Assembly: GCF_022812285.1 (NCBI RefSeq)
Contig: NZ_CP093300.1
Location: 2,728,001 to 2,792,000 of the forward strand
DNA: 64,000 bases
Reading direction: 5' to 3'
DNA from: Alkalihalobacillus sp. LMS39
Lineage (GTDB): Bacteria > Bacillota > Bacilli > Bacillales > Bacillaceae_F
Positions 53,190 to 63,969 of this stretch are shown piece after piece. Within the stretch, counting starts at the first letter, position 1, and each line of letters begins with the position of its first letter. The notes under the pieces are model-generated. The model was not told the origin of the DNA and made no database searches. It was given only the letters and a program-made list of their open reading frames with translations. Position numbers and translations under genes: made by a program.

Positions 53190-54074
53190 CTATCGTAAAT
53201 AGGCTTCCGAAATCGACAAATAACTCCCGGGAAGACGGATTCTTTGCTCCCGACCATAACCAGGTTTATAATCAATAACATTTCCTGCTTTCACGACTTT
53301 CCCCCGTAAAACAACAACATGTATTTTTTCGTTATCGTGTTCATCTGTTAAGATATAGTCCACATCACTACTTACAAGCAAGGTTCCTTTTTTCGGATAT
53401 AAGCCAAGTTTTTGAATTAGCCCTTTAGAAAAAGGAACATAATCAGCTGGAAAAGAAAAGCATGTTGGAATCTCATAATCTGTTGCATAATATTGCCATA
53501 ATTGACTCCATTGTTGTGCTTCTTTTTCAGACTGACAAACATGGTCCCAATTCGGGATAATTAAGGGCTGATAGGAATGCATCGCTTCTTTAATTCTTTG
53601 CCATATTGTATGTTGAAGTTCATTTTGTTGAGTAAAATCAACAATAATAATTGGAACTTTATGCTTTTTGCACAAACGAATAAAAGCTGGGGTTAATGAT
53701 TTATAATTCGTTCGAACTCCTACAACAAAATCAATCCCGCTATTAATCATACGATGCCGTGCTTTTTTTATTAGATGGTTAAATTCTCGTATATTATAAA
53801 TCTCACAGTAGGTGACAACCGTTGTACATCCAATTGAAATTAACTGTTTCATCCTCTTTTTAAACATCGAAAAATGCGTTTCTTGACATAGATTCAAATC
53901 ATTCATAACAAAGCTGGACTGTAATGAAAACCCGTCAATATTCATTCTCATCCATTGAAGTTTTCTCATTTTGGCATTAATATACCGAATGGAATCAAAC
54001 TCAAATAAATACGATCGATTCATTTGAATGCCTTCTTCTGTTGTTCTTTTCACATTTTCTACGATATACTTCAC
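53190..54074 (-). CDS. Unrecognised protein, possibly a degenerate amidohydrolase-like barrel
   Basis: 294 residues, soluble and basic. GTG 54074 has GGAGG seven bases upstream. The middle (about 75-190) alternates strands and helices as in a TIM barrel (GCTTVVTYCEIYN, GIDFVVGVRTNY, KVPIIIVDFTQ, PLIIPNWDHVCQ). The end (VDYILTDEHDNEKIHVVVLRGKVVKAGNVIDYKPGYG) resembles the small beta-sandwich of amidohydrolases. None of the usual metal histidine motifs is present. It lies between aroE and ypiA, which are adjacent in B. subtilis, so it is an insertion into the order. Confidence 0.7.
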   Translation of the reverse strand: MKYIVENVKRTTEEGIQMNRSYLFEFDSIRYINAKMRKLQWMRMNIDGFSLQSSFVMNDLNLCQETHFSMFKKRMKQLISIGCTTVVTYCEIYNIREFNHLIKKARHRMINSGIDFVVGVRTNYKSLTPAFIRLCKKHKVPIIIVDFTQQNELQHTIWQRIKEAMHSYQPLIIPNWDHVCQSEKEAQQWSQLWQYYATDYEIPTCFSFPADYVPFSKGLIQKLGLYPKKGTLLVSSDVDYILTDEHDNEKIHVVVLRGKVVKAGNVIDYKPGYGREQRIRLPGSYLSISEAYLR

Positions 54075-54149
54075 ACTATCCCCTCCAAAAATCAAAGCTT
54101 CTTATAGACAAGCTATGAAGGGGATGTAAAATAAATAACCGTATTATAT

Positions 54150-54230
54150 AAGAAAAACGCGAGAGCGTCTTTTCTGTTCAAGAATAAGCTTTCAAAGCTT
54201 CACTGCTATACCAAAAATTTTATATTTCCT
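54150..54230. repeat. Dispersed repeat, family 2, internally deleted copy D
   Basis: About 80 bases. The head AAGAAAAACGCGAGAGCGTC passes through TTTTCTGTTCAAGAATAAGC directly into the tail TTCAAAGCTTCACTGCTATACC. It has the same kind of internal deletion as copy C but a slightly different junction. Confidence 0.8.
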
Positions 54231-54432
54231 TTTATATCAAAAAAAAGAACCTATCCGAAACGATAAGTAAACGCTTTCAAATAGGTTTAGCAAGATGCTA
54301 AAAATTATTAGTATGGATAGGAGTGGAGAGAAACCATACGCTTAATTTTTATTATAACGGAATTCTTTTAAATGTCAACGAATATTTCAGAAAAATTCGA
54401 AAAGGATGTTAACCAGACGTTTTATCATGGAT

Positions 54433-54474
54433 AACTGTTCCATTATACAGGGAAACAAGTATAATGGAACAGTT
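54433..54474 (-). terminator. Hairpin after aroE, probable end of the aromatic supraoperon
   Basis: 16-base perfect stem AACTGTTCCATTATAC / GTATAATGGAACAGTT with a ten-base loop, 16 bases beyond the aroE stop. The T tract is weak, so termination efficiency is uncertain. Confidence 0.7.
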
Positions 54475-54490
54475 TACTTATCCACTTAAA

Positions 54491-55777
54491 CTATTGTTGC
54501 AATGATTGTAATTGAGCAAAAAAATTAGGGTATGACACAGCAATCGCTTCACTTTCTTCTATCGTAACTGTCCCTGTTGCAATGCAACCGGCTATCCCCA
54601 TCGTCATTCCAATTCGATGATCACCATAGCTCTTTACAGTATTCCCTGTTAAATTAGAATTCCCATAAATAATCATGCCATCATCTGTCGCTTCAATTGA
54701 GGCCCCAAGCTTTGTTAACTCACTTACAACAGTGTCAATTCGATTTGTCTCTTTCACTTTTAACTCTTCAGCATCTTTGATTACTGTTTTTCCTTCAGCT
54801 TGTGTGGCAAGAAGAGCGATAACCGGAATTTCATCAATTAATCTTGGAATGATGTCTCCACCAATTTCAATTCCTTGTAAAGACGAAGTAGAAATTGTCA
54901 AATCTGCTACAGGCTCGTCATTTATTGTTCGTTCATTTTCAATGACTAAGTTCGCACCCATTTGTTGTAACACATCAATGATACCTGTTCTTGTTGGGTT
55001 CACACCAACATTTAACAATGTAATCGAACTGTTTGGTACAATCGCACCAGCAACAAGCATAAACGCAGCTGAAGAAATATCTCCAGGTACAACAATATGT
55101 CCACCAGTTAACTGTTGACCTCCTTGAACCGAAGTCGTTCGTCCATTTTGTTTGACATCAACTCCAAATGCTCTCAACATTCGTTCTGTATGATCTCTTG
55201 ATACGTGCGGTTCTGACACAACGGTCTCTCCCTCGCTTTGTAAGCCAGCGAGAAGAATACAAGACTTCACTTGTGCACTTGCTACTTTCGATTCAAACTG
55301 AATCGCCTTTGTTCCGCCACCGCGAATCGATAAAGGCGTTAAATTTCCGTTGTCTCTTCCATCAATCTTCGCCCCCATTTCTCGTAATGGGTTTGTTACG
55401 CGAGACATTGGACGTTTCGCGATTGAAGAATCTCCTATCACGACACTGTGGAACGGTAATGTTGCTAAAATGCCAAGCATTAACCGTGTTGTTGTTCCCG
55501 AGTTTCCAACATCTAATATTTCTACAGGCTCTTTTAATCCTTCATACCCTTTTCCTTCAATCGTCACTTTATCATTTTCTTGATGAATAGAGACTCCTAG
55601 TTTTTGAAAGCATGATATCGTACTTAAGCAATCTTCTCCTGGTAAAAAACCTTCGACTGTCGTTGTTCCGTTTGCAATGGCCCCAAACATCACTGCACGA
55701 TGAGAAATTGATTTATCACCTGGAATCGTAATCGTCCCTTGTAATCCGTTCGTTACTTTTTGCACCGTTTGATCCAC
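54491..55777 (-). CDS. aroE: 3-phosphoshikimate 1-carboxyvinyltransferase (EPSP synthase)
   Basis: Sixth step of the shikimate pathway. 428 residues, as in B. subtilis, where the gene is called aroE (aroA in most species). [30 protein letters not shown], the [13 protein letters not shown] loop and [13 protein letters not shown] are the substrate-binding motifs; the alanine/glycine pattern of the NSGTT loop is worth comparing for class I or II. GTG 55777 has AAGGAG nine bases upstream and gives the expected length; an ATG at 55798 would overlap tyrA. Confidence 0.96.
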   Translation of the reverse strand: MDQTVQKVTNGLQGTITIPGDKSISHRAVMFGAIANGTTTVEGFLPGEDCLSTISCFQKLGVSIHQENDKVTIEGKGYEGLKEPVEILDVGNSGTTTRLMLGILATLPFHSVVIGDSSIAKRPMSRVTNPLREMGAKIDGRDNGNLTPLSIRGGGTKAIQFESKVASAQVKSCILLAGLQSEGETVVSEPHVSRDHTERMLRAFGVDVKQNGRTTSVQGGQQLTGGHIVVPGDISSAAFMLVAGAIVPNSSITLLNVGVNPTRTGIIDVLQQMGANLVIENERTINDEPVADLTISTSSLQGIEIGGDIIPRLIDEIPVIALLATQAEGKTVIKDAEELKVKETNRIDTVVSELTKLGASIEATDDGMIIYGNSNLTGNTVKSYGDHRIGMTMGIAGCIATGTVTIEESEAIAVSYPNFFAQLQSLQQ

Positions 55778-55790
55778 ACTGTTTCTCTCC

Positions 55791-56891
55791 TTACTCATTC
55801 ATATATGTCTCATATAATTCTGAATGAAGTTTTTCTTGCGCTTTTAACCGGTCTTCTTCAGAACGGAAGCTTAAGCGCAGCGCTCCCATAATATCTTCTC
55901 TTGTTTCAATAATTCGAATATTTGTAATACTGATGTTTTCATCGGCTAACATTTTTGTCACGTCAGAAATAACACCTGGATGGTCCGGAACATCAACAAA
56001 TAAATCGTAAAAAGCAGGAATTGCGCCTTTTTTATGTACAGGTAACCCATCTCGAAATTGCTTTGCCGTTTGAAAATACTCGTGAATTTTTTCATTATCG
56101 CCTACTTCGATAAGTTCTTTCACATACGCCATTTCTTCTTGCCATTTCTCTAATAAATCTAATAAGCTTTCTTTATTATGAAGTAAAATATCACGCCACA
56201 TGACAGGACTCGCTGAAGCAATTCTTGTTATGTCACGAAATCCACCTGCAGCTAAACGTGACACTAACGGATCTTCTCCTTCAAACTTTGCGACTTGATG
56301 AACTAGGCTTGCTGCTACAATATGAGGAAAATGACTGATGGCACCAGCAAGTTTATCATGTTGATCAGCTGACATTTCAATAAATTTCGCTTTCGTTCCT
56401 TTCAGCCAATTTTGCAGCTGAATCACTTTATTCATTTGTGATGTCTCATAAGGGGTCAAAATATAAAACGCATTTTCAAAAAGATGAGCTCTCGCTGCTT
56501 CTACCCCACTTTTGTGGGAACCAGCCATCGGATGACCACCTATAAATGTCACACCTTTATGTTCTAAACAGCTTGCCTTTTCGAAAATTCGCTTTTTTGT
56601 ACTACCAACATCGGTAATAATCGCCCCTTGCTTTATGTTCATTTGGGCAAGTTGCTCTAATAATAATTCTGTTTTTGAAACAGGTGTGGCAAGGATGATG
56701 AAATCTGCTTGTTCAACACCTTCTTCAATTGAATTTGGGACTTCATCTATAATTTTTAAAGATAATGCCATTTTTACTTGTTGTTCATTAATATCAAAGC
56801 CTAGTAAATGTGCATCATGCTCTCGCTTAATCGCGAGAGCAATTGATCCACCTATTAATCCTAGACCAATGACAAAAGCAGTTCGTTTCAC
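55791..56891 (-). CDS. tyrA: Prephenate dehydrogenase with ACT domain
   Basis: Converts prephenate to 4-hydroxyphenylpyruvate for tyrosine. 366 residues. NAD-binding [14 protein letters not shown], the catalytic region [15 protein letters not shown] and [11 protein letters not shown], and a C-terminal ACT regulatory domain (about 295-366, [29 protein letters not shown]) for tyrosine feedback. GTG 56891 follows GGGAGTATGACCA. In the hisC-tyrA-aroE order of the B. subtilis supraoperon. Confidence 0.95.
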   Translation of the reverse strand: MKRTAFVIGLGLIGGSIALAIKREHDAHLLGFDINEQQVKMALSLKIIDEVPNSIEEGVEQADFIILATPVSKTELLLEQLAQMNIKQGAIITDVGSTKKRIFEKASCLEHKGVTFIGGHPMAGSHKSGVEAARAHLFENAFYILTPYETSQMNKVIQLQNWLKGTKAKFIEMSADQHDKLAGAISHFPHIVAASLVHQVAKFEGEDPLVSRLAAGGFRDITRIASASPVMWRDILLHNKESLLDLLEKWQEEMAYVKELIEVGDNEKIHEYFQTAKQFRDGLPVHKKGAIPAFYDLFVDVPDHPGVISDVTKMLADENISITNIRIIETREDIMGALRLSFRSEEDRLKAQEKLHSELYETYMNE

Positions 56892-56919
56892 TGGTCATAC
56901 TCCCTTTTTCTTTATCGGC

Positions 56920-58011
56920 TTACCGGTTTTCCTTAAGCCACGCTGCTAAAAGTTCAATAATTCCGTTGTTTTCTTCTTCATTTCCAACAGTAACACGAAT
57001 ACAAGTTGGGAACCCTAACGCTTCTCCGGAACGAATAATGTAACCACGCTCTAATAAATATTGGAATAAAACATCACCAGATACATTAAAATCAATTAAA
57101 ATAAAATTCGTTTGTGTCGGATAATATTTCAAATTATAGTTTTCACAAAACGAAGTGAATTGTGCAATTCCCTGTTTATTTTTTTCAAAACAATCTTCAA
57201 TAAACACTTGATCTTCTAATGAAGCGATTGCTGCAACATGAGAAAACGTATTATTATTAAATGGCGGGCGAACTGGATCAAGTAAAGAAATGACAGATGG
57301 ATGACCAATACCATATCCTACTCGTAAAGCAGCTAATCCATATGCTTTAGAAAATGTACGGAGCACGATTAAGTTTTTATATTGCTTTAATAAGGATAGT
57401 GTTTCTGGGAAATCATTTGCCGTTACATATTCATAATAAGCTTCATCAGAAACAACTAATACATCTTCTGGTACTTTCTTTAAAAATTGCTGAAATGCTT
57501 CTTCACCTACATATGTACCTGATGGATTGTTTGGATTACATACCCAAACAATTTTCGTATTTTCATCAATTGCCTCTGCCATCGCATCTAAATCATGAAC
57601 TCCATCAACAGAAGGAACTTCACGTACTTCCGCTCCTTCGATGACAGCATTTAATTTATACTGTGAAAAAGTTGGATCTGCTGTTACCGTATTTGAATTT
57701 GGTGTCAAAAATGCTCGACATAAAATTTGAATGACTTCATCAGAACCATTTCCAAAAATCAGTTGATTTTCATCAACGGAATGAAAAGAAGCGACGGCAC
57801 TTCGTAATGTAGCTGCATATCCATCTGGATATAATGCTGTATTTGAAGCAGCATTTGCAATCGCTTCTGCCGCTTTTTTAGAAGCGCCGAAAGGATTTTC
57901 ATTTGATGCTAGCTTTACGACTTTTTCTAAACCGAATTCTTTTTTTACTTCTTCAATCGGTTTACCAGGCTTATAAGATGGTAACCCAATTAACTGTTTT
58001 TTTACGTTCAT
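56920..58011 (-). CDS. hisC: Histidinol-phosphate / aromatic aminotransferase
   Basis: PLP enzyme that acts on histidinol phosphate and also on tyrosine/phenylalanine precursors, explaining its place in the aromatic operon. 363 residues. KLASNENPFGAS, NGSDEVIQ, NNPSGTYV, DEAYYEYV and the PLP lysine in RTFSKAYGLAALRVGYG. The final arginine RVTVGN binds the substrate. ATG 58011 has AGGGG at good spacing; ATG 58014 is equally placed. 44 bases after trpA. Confidence 0.95.
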   Translation of the reverse strand: MNVKKQLIGLPSYKPGKPIEEVKKEFGLEKVVKLASNENPFGASKKAAEAIANAASNTALYPDGYAATLRSAVASFHSVDENQLIFGNGSDEVIQILCRAFLTPNSNTVTADPTFSQYKLNAVIEGAEVREVPSVDGVHDLDAMAEAIDENTKIVWVCNPNNPSGTYVGEEAFQQFLKKVPEDVLVVSDEAYYEYVTANDFPETLSLLKQYKNLIVLRTFSKAYGLAALRVGYGIGHPSVISLLDPVRPPFNNNTFSHVAAIASLEDQVFIEDCFEKNKQGIAQFTSFCENYNLKYYPTQTNFILIDFNVSGDVLFQYLLERGYIIRSGEALGFPTCIRVTVGNEEENNGIIELLAAWLKENR

Positions 58012-58055
58012 CATTAGCACCCCTGTTACGTTTATTTTCCTATTCTCCTATCTTA

Positions 58056-58856
58056 TTACGAAATGAGCGAGAGGACAAACGTTTTTATTGTAGAGAGCGC
58101 TTCTTTTCTCGTATTTTCATCTGTTAATTGTCGGTCCCATTCCTCGACAAGCTTGATAATCGCACTTCCGACAATAATCCCATCACAATGAGTCGCTAGA
58201 GCATCGACTTGTTCTTTATTTGAAATTCCAAATCCAACAGCAATCGGAATTGAGCTATGTCGTTTCACTTCTTCTAAAAACTCATAAACGGACGGTGAGA
58301 ACTCATTGCGAACACCTGTTACACCAAGAGAAGAAACACAGTATAAAAACCCTTGGGCATGATGAGCAATTTTTTCAATTCTTTGCTTAGATGTTGGTGC
58401 AACTAAAGAGATAAAGGATAAATCTTCCTTTTTACATAATGTTGAAATATGCTCACTTTCTTCAAAAGGAAGATCGGGAACGAGTAACCCATCAATTTCA
58501 TATTGTTTTGCTTGTTCAATAAAACGCTCTTCTCCAAATTGTAGCAGCGGATTATAATACGTAAACACAATAACAGGAATAGTTAAGCCTTTCGCTCTCA
58601 TTTTTGGAACTAGTCCAAGTGCCTTTTCCAATGACATTTTATGTTGTAACGCGCGTTTCGCTGAGCGCTGGATGACAGGCCCATCAGCAAGTGGATCAGA
58701 ATACGGAATTCCTAGTTCAAGGACATGTGCACCTGCTTCTTGTAATGTAAGTGCAAGATCAATTGTCACTTCTGGTGTTGGGTCCCCTGCCATAATAAAC
58801 GGGATAAAAAGCGGATATTGGTTCGTTTCCATCACTTGTTTCATTCTGATTGTCAT
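58056..58856 (-). CDS. trpA: Tryptophan synthase alpha chain
   Basis: Cleaves indole-3-glycerol phosphate to indole and glyceraldehyde 3-phosphate and channels indole to TrpB. 266 residues, TIM barrel. [28 protein letters not shown] with the catalytic Glu/Asp, VPDLPFEES and [12 protein letters not shown] are conserved. The ATG overlaps the trpB stop by four bases. Last trp gene before hisC. Confidence 0.97.
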   Translation of the reverse strand: MTIRMKQVMETNQYPLFIPFIMAGDPTPEVTIDLALTLQEAGAHVLELGIPYSDPLADGPVIQRSAKRALQHKMSLEKALGLVPKMRAKGLTIPVIVFTYYNPLLQFGEERFIEQAKQYEIDGLLVPDLPFEESEHISTLCKKEDLSFISLVAPTSKQRIEKIAHHAQGFLYCVSSLGVTGVRNEFSPSVYEFLEEVKRHSSIPIAVGFGISNKEQVDALATHCDGIIVGSAIIKLVEEWDRQLTDENTRKEALSTIKTFVLSLIS

Positions 58857-60049
58857 ATCGCTTCACCTCGGAAATGCTTCATTAACGTATGGACATCTTT
58901 ATCTCCACGTCCAGATAAACAAACTAAAATCGCTTGGTCAGGTGATAATTGCTTGGCACGTTCAAATGCTTTCGCTAACGCATGCGCACTTTCAATCGCT
59001 GGAATAATCCCTTCTGTTTCAGATAAGAGCTTTAATGCAGCTAACGCCTGTTTATCCGTTATTGCTTCATAACGAACTCGCTCAATACTCGCTAAATATG
59101 CATGCTCTGGTCCAACACCTGGATAGTCTAGCCCTGCTGAAATCGAATAAGGCTCAATGATTTGTCCGACCTCGTCTTGAATTAAATACGTTAATGAACC
59201 ATGAATGACGCCAACAGTCCCTTTTGTTATCGTAGCAGCATGTTCATTTGTCGACACACCTTTTCCTGCAGCTTCTACACCAATTAACGTGACGTCATCT
59301 TCTAAAAATGGATAAAACATTCCAATCGCATTACTTCCTCCACCAACACAAGCGATGATTTCATCTGGCAAACGTCCAATTTCTTGAACGATTTGCTCTT
59401 TTGATTCATCCCCGATAATTCGTTGAAAATCACGAACCATCCGTGGATAAGGATGCGGTCCGACAACAGAGCCAATCAAATAAAACGTGTCTTCGGCATT
59501 CGTCACCCAATAACGGATCGCTTCATTTGTCGCGTCTTTTAATGTTTTACTCCCTGAAGTAGCTGGAACAACTTCTGCGCCAAGCAATTCCATCCGGAAT
59601 ACATTTAACGCTTGACGCTCCATATCCTCTTCACCCATAAACACTTTACATTCCAACCCAAACCGAGCAGCGATCGTCGCAGTCGCTACACCATGTTGCC
59701 CTGCCCCCGTTTCCGCAACTATTTTCTTTTTCCCCATTCGTTTTGCTAACAATGCCTGACCCATCGCATTGTTTAATTTATGGGCACCTGTATGCAATAA
59801 ATCTTCTCGTTTTAAAAAGATTTTCGCTCCACCAAGTGATTCGGTTATATTTTGCGCAAACGATAAAGCTGTTGGCCGACCTGCATATTTTTCAAGATGT
59901 TCATGATATTCTTTATGAAAACTATCATCATTCATGGCTTCCGTAAAGGCCGTTTCTAACTCTTCTAATGCGTTCATTAATGTTTCTGGCACGTATTTGC
60001 CACCAAACTGTCCAAACCTTCCTCTTTCATCTGGAAAAATACTACTCAT
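58853..60049 (-). CDS. trpB: Tryptophan synthase beta chain
   Basis: Condenses indole with serine. 398 residues, fold-type II PLP enzyme. PLP lysine in [29 protein letters not shown], the phosphate loop [14 protein letters not shown] and GVEAAGKG. Overlaps trpF by eight bases and trpA by four, consistent with coupled synthesis of the complex. Confidence 0.98.
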   Translation of the reverse strand: MSSIFPDERGRFGQFGGKYVPETLMNALEELETAFTEAMNDDSFHKEYHEHLEKYAGRPTALSFAQNITESLGGAKIFLKREDLLHTGAHKLNNAMGQALLAKRMGKKKIVAETGAGQHGVATATIAARFGLECKVFMGEEDMERQALNVFRMELLGAEVVPATSGSKTLKDATNEAIRYWVTNAEDTFYLIGSVVGPHPYPRMVRDFQRIIGDESKEQIVQEIGRLPDEIIACVGGGSNAIGMFYPFLEDDVTLIGVEAAGKGVSTNEHAATITKGTVGVIHGSLTYLIQDEVGQIIEPYSISAGLDYPGVGPEHAYLASIERVRYEAITDKQALAALKLLSETEGIIPAIESAHALAKAFERAKQLSPDQAILVCLSGRGDKDVHTLMKHFRGEAI

Positions 60050-60689
60050 ATAATTCGATCCTTTCTTCTATCTGTTTCATTCGTTCAAATGATTTTTTAC
60101 CATTTTCTTCAATTCCACTTGACACATCGATTCCATCAGGCTGATAAGCAAGTAACTCTGCTATATTAGAAGCTTGTATTCCACCTGCGATAAAGGTAGG
60201 GCGCGCTAATTTTTTTCCTGTTTCAATATAAGACGGTAGGTGACTCCAGTCGAATGTTGATCCCGTTCCACCCCATTGACCTTTCACTTTACTATCAATG
60301 ACAAACCCGTCTACAAAAGGGGCATATTGTTCCATTTTAAGCCATGCCTGTGGTTCATGATGAATGACTTTCCATAATGGCACTGTTACTTGTTTAGATA
60401 TCATATTGACTTGTTCTACTGTTTCATTGCCGTGTAACTGAATAATATCAAGAGAAACATGTGAAAGAACACTAGCAATCTCTGAAATAGAAGCATTTAC
60501 AAACAATCCAACTAGTTTTTGTTTGGGCTGTAAGGGGTGAGCTTTAATCCATTTGTCTACATCTCTTGCTGTTACTTTTCGCTTGCTTTCTGCAAAAACA
60601 ACTCCGATATAGGACACCCTACTTTGAACAGCAAGGGAAATATCTTGTTGTGAATGGTTACCACAAAACTTAAGCTTTGGATTCAACAT
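60042..60689 (-). CDS. trpF: Phosphoribosylanthranilate isomerase
   Basis: Amadori rearrangement step of tryptophan synthesis. 215 residues, equal to B. subtilis TrpF. LKFCGNHS (catalytic Cys), LVGLFVN, IQLHGNE, VIDSK (catalytic Asp) and [14 protein letters not shown] 60689 has six bases to AGGGG; an ATG two codons earlier overlaps the same site. It begins within the end of trpC. Confidence 0.95.
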   Translation of the reverse strand: MLNPKLKFCGNHSQQDISLAVQSRVSYIGVVFAESKRKVTARDVDKWIKAHPLQPKQKLVGLFVNASISEIASVLSHVSLDIIQLHGNETVEQVNMISKQVTVPLWKVIHHEPQAWLKMEQYAPFVDGFVIDSKVKGQWGGTGSTFDWSHLPSYIETGKKLARPTFIAGGIQASNIAELLAYQPDGIDVSSGIEENGKKSFERMKQIEERIELYE

Positions 60690-61443
60690 TGACATCCCCT
60701 AGCAATTCAACAATTCCATGTTCAGGTGTCTTTGCCCTCATTAACGACTCTCCAACTAAAACCCCGTTTGCTCCCGCTCTTTTCACTCTTTCTGTGTCCG
60801 CAAACGTATGAATGCCACTTTCACTAATAAATAAGCTTTCTTTCGGGATATATTGGCTTATATCTTCTGTTTGTTGTAACGACGTTTCAAACGTTTTTAA
60901 GTTTCGGTTATTCACACCAATCATTTGAGGCGTAAATAAAGCTAACATTTCTTCTAATTCTTTTTGGGAATGAACTTCCACTAAACATTCAAGTCCATAA
61001 CTATATGCAAGGTCATATAACTCTTTTAATCGTTTCGGCTCAAAAACGGCAGCTATAAGAAGAATGGCATCTGCTCCAATTAAAACACTTTCTTCAATTT
61101 GCAATTCGCTTATAATAAAGTCTTTGCGAAGAATAGGGAGAGTAACATTTTGTTTAATGGCCGTTAAATAATCACGGTGACCTTGAAAATATTGGACATC
61201 AGTGAGAACAGAAATCGCATCTGCTCCCCCTCTTTCATACCCTTTTGCAATCTCAATAGGCTGAAAGTTTTCTTTAATTATCCCTTTTGACGGTGAAGCT
61301 TTTTTTACTTCTGCAATTAACGCTAACTCTCGATTGCTTGCTTGTAAACTGTGAAATAGCGATTTTTTCTTCACATCAATAGCAGCTGGAAGAGTTAGAG
61401 ATTCAATTTCATCTAATTTTGTTTCTATAATTTGACTTAACAT
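60670..61443 (-). CDS. trpC: Indole-3-glycerol phosphate synthase
   Basis: Closes the indole ring. 257 residues, TIM barrel. LIAEVKKASPSKG (catalytic Lys), ISVLTDVQYFQGH, LRKDFIISELQIEES, VNNRNLKTFE and SESGIHT are the family motifs. ATG 61443 follows GGAGGTCTAATCG, four bases after the trpD stop. Ends 20 bases into trpF. Confidence 0.97.
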   Translation of the reverse strand: MLSQIIETKLDEIESLTLPAAIDVKKKSLFHSLQASNRELALIAEVKKASPSKGIIKENFQPIEIAKGYERGGADAISVLTDVQYFQGHRDYLTAIKQNVTLPILRKDFIISELQIEESVLIGADAILLIAAVFEPKRLKELYDLAYSYGLECLVEVHSQKELEEMLALFTPQMIGVNNRNLKTFETSLQQTEDISQYIPKESLFISESGIHTFADTERVKRAGANGVLVGESLMRAKTPEHGIVELLGDVNVESKA

Positions 61444-61446
61444 CGA

Positions 61447-62460
61447 TTAGACCTCCTGTTTTTCTTTCAAACGGTTATAATGAGCTGCAATGCTTCCAGA
61501 TTGAATGGCTGTTCGGACTAGATGAACCCCTTCTTTAATTGAACTCGCTTTATCTGATAAATATAACGCCGCTCCCGCATTTAAACTAACAATATTTGTT
61601 GCCGTTTCATTCGCTTTGCCCAAAAATATCTCTTCAATTATCTTTGCACTTTGTTCCGTTGTTTCCACTTGGATATCTTGTAACGGTCCTCGTGTTAACC
61701 CCATCTCTTCCGGTGTGATTTGGTACCTTCGAATTTCTCCATGATTCAATTCTACAACGTCTGAGTGTGTTGTTATTGATAATTCGTCTAACCCTTCTCC
61801 CCCAGTGACGAACATTGCTTTTGTCGCTCCAATTTCCTTTAAAGTTTGGGCCATTTTTTCAGCAAAAGCTGTATCATATACTCCTATTAATTGAGCATTG
61901 GCATTTGCCGGATTTGTTAATGGACCAAGTAAATTAAAAATCGTCCGAAATCCGATTTCTCTGCGTGGCATCACTGCGTGTTTCATCGCAACATGGTAAA
62001 GAGGAGCAAATAAAAAACATAAATTATGTTCTTTTAATGATTCGACCGCTTGTATGGGGCTAGTTTGAATTGGAATCCCCATTTTTTCAAGCACATCCGC
62101 ACTTCCGCTTTTAGATGAAACAGCCCGATTTCCATGCTTGGCAACCTTTATTCCTAATGAAGACAAAACAAGTGCAGACGCTGTGGAAATGTTGAAAGTA
62201 TGACAGTTGTCTCCCCCAGTCCCGCAAGTATCTAATACAAATGATTCTTCATGCGGAATTGTAATAGCATGTTCTTTCATCGAAAGGGCAAACCCGATCA
62301 TTTCCTCTACTGTTTCTCCGCGGAAGCGCATAATGGATAATAAACTAGCAATTTGGCTTGGCGTTGCTTCATTATTCATGATAACGTCCATTACTTCTTT
62401 TGCCTCATGAGTTGTCATTGTATATCCTGATATACATTGAGCTAATATCGATTTAAACAT
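61447..62460 (-). CDS. trpD: Anthranilate phosphoribosyltransferase
   Basis: Transfers phosphoribose from PRPP to anthranilate. 337 residues, nucleoside-phosphorylase-like. DTCGTGGDNCHTFNIST (PRPP loop), KHGNRAVSSKSGSADVLE, RREIGFRTIFNLLGPLTNPA and the GGEGLDE metal site. ATG 62460 overlaps the trpE stop by eight bases. As in B. subtilis, no trpG lies in the operon; the glutaminase is probably an amphibolic PabA elsewhere. Confidence 0.97.
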   Translation of the reverse strand: MFKSILAQCISGYTMTTHEAKEVMDVIMNNEATPSQIASLLSIMRFRGETVEEMIGFALSMKEHAITIPHEESFVLDTCGTGGDNCHTFNISTASALVLSSLGIKVAKHGNRAVSSKSGSADVLEKMGIPIQTSPIQAVESLKEHNLCFLFAPLYHVAMKHAVMPRREIGFRTIFNLLGPLTNPANANAQLIGVYDTAFAEKMAQTLKEIGATKAMFVTGGEGLDELSITTHSDVVELNHGEIRRYQITPEEMGLTRGPLQDIQVETTEQSAKIIEEIFLGKANETATNIVSLNAGAALYLSDKASSIKEGVHLVRTAIQSGSIAAHYNRLKEKQEV

Positions 62461-63967
62461 GACGCACCTCCACTTTTTTGCTAAACATTTCTTCTGCCAC
62501 TTGAATTGCTTTAATTAGAGCTTTTGCTTTATTTCTTGTTTCTTCCCATTCCTTTTCAGGAACCGAATCGGCAACAATTCCTGCTCCAGCTTGAACATAA
62601 ACTTTTTTGTCTTTAATAACCATCGTACGAATTGCAATACAAGAATCAATATTACCGTCATATCCTAAATAACCAATAGCTCCAGCATAAATACCCCGTT
62701 TTGTTGGCTCGATTTCGTGTAAAATTTCCATCGCCCTAATTTTAGGAGCACCTGATACTGTCCCTGCAGGAAAAGAAGATTGTAATGCTTCTATTGGATG
62801 AACTACATCAGAGAGCTTTCCTGTTACTTTTGAGATAATGTGCATGACATGAGAAAACTTTCCAATTTCTAATAATGTTGGTGTTTCCACTGTGCCATAT
62901 TTTGCCACGCGGCCAATATCATTCCGAGCGAGATCAACTAACATATAATGTTCTGCTCGTTCTTTTTCATCCGCTAACAAGTCTTCTGCTAGCTGCTCAT
63001 CTTCTGTTTCCGTTTTGCCTCTCGGGCGTGTTCCGGCAATCGGATGAATTTCAACATGACTATCTTGCACTTGAACAAGCCGCTCAGGGGAACTACCGAC
63101 GATTTCATACCCATTTACTTTGACATAAAATAAATAAGGGGATGGGTTAATCATACGCAACACTCGATAAAGCTCGAGTCCAGTAACAGTAATGTCTCTT
63201 TCAAATCGTTGTGATAACACCGCTTGAAAAATATCTCCCGCGCGAATATATTCTTTTATTTTTTCAACATCTTGTAAAAAAGCATGTTTTTCATAGTTGG
63301 ACGTCACTTGGTCAAATTGAACCTCTTCTTTCATGTTAGGTGGGGTCAACAATTGATGGTCCGCTGTCACTTTTGTCATATTTTCAACAAGTGCATTCAT
63401 TTTCTTTATTTCTTCTTCGTAAATTCGACTTGCTTCTTCTTGTTGGCCGTTTGTTTTTGCGTGATGGACAATATAAAGCTCCTTATTTACGTGGTCATAA
63501 GCAATGATCGTTTCACAAAATACAAAATGTAATTTCTCTTCTTCTACTGCCTCTCCCTGGTTTAAAATCGGTTCAAAAACTTCAACGGCGTCGTATGAAA
63601 TATATCCTACCGCACCACCTTTAAAAGGAATGGGCACATCTATTGGTGCCACTTGAATGACGTCAATCGCAGCATCAAAAGCTTGCTTCAGTGAATCTAA
63701 TTCAGAAATGATACGTTGTTCTTGATTGGCTACCGTATACTTTCCTTGTTGTTCAGTAATAAAGAAAATAGGAGTTAATCCAATAAAGGAAAATCGGGAC
63801 CATGGGGATTGTTCATCTTTGCTTTCAAGCAGAAACACCGCATCCTTTTCAAGCTGCTGAAACAATTGAATCGGCGTTACCGTATCGGCAAAAAAATGTC
63901 CGACTATCGGAACTGTTTTGTACGTGGCACTATCGTGTAAAAACGACGGTTTAGTGGTAGTTATCAT
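62453..63967 (-). CDS. trpE: Anthranilate synthase component I
   Basis: Converts chorismate to anthranilate, the committed step. 504 residues. N-terminal regulatory segment with LLESKD (tryptophan site). The chorismate core has IRAGDIFQAVLSQRFE, PSPYLFYVKVNG, GSSPERLVQV, PIAGTRPRGKTETED, HYMLVDLARNDIGRV and the SFPAGTVSGAPKIRAMEI loop. ATG 63967 was chosen over GTG 63976 because the AAGGAG site would touch the latter. A hairpin covers that ribosome site. Only 33 bases of leader are in the window, so a TRAP-binding region cannot be seen. Confidence 0.97.
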   Translation of the reverse strand: MITTTKPSFLHDSATYKTVPIVGHFFADTVTPIQLFQQLEKDAVFLLESKDEQSPWSRFSFIGLTPIFFITEQQGKYTVANQEQRIISELDSLKQAFDAAIDVIQVAPIDVPIPFKGGAVGYISYDAVEVFEPILNQGEAVEEEKLHFVFCETIIAYDHVNKELYIVHHAKTNGQQEEASRIYEEEIKKMNALVENMTKVTADHQLLTPPNMKEEVQFDQVTSNYEKHAFLQDVEKIKEYIRAGDIFQAVLSQRFERDITVTGLELYRVLRMINPSPYLFYVKVNGYEIVGSSPERLVQVQDSHVEIHPIAGTRPRGKTETEDEQLAEDLLADEKERAEHYMLVDLARNDIGRVAKYGTVETPTLLEIGKFSHVMHIISKVTGKLSDVVHPIEALQSSFPAGTVSGAPKIRAMEILHEIEPTKRGIYAGAIGYLGYDGNIDSCIAIRTMVIKDKKVYVQAGAGIVADSVPEKEWEETRNKAKALIKAIQVAEEMFSKKVEVRHV

Positions 63968-63969
63968 TT

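Larger units (their letters stand above)
54075..54490. other. Intergenic region between aroE and the unrecognised gene
   Basis: About 416 bases: the short family 2 repeat (54150-54230), a possible weak hairpin near 54248-54285 (AACCTAT...ATAGGTT), AT-rich sequence that should carry the promoter of the unrecognised gene, and the hairpin after aroE. No small gene is supported. Confidence 0.6.
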
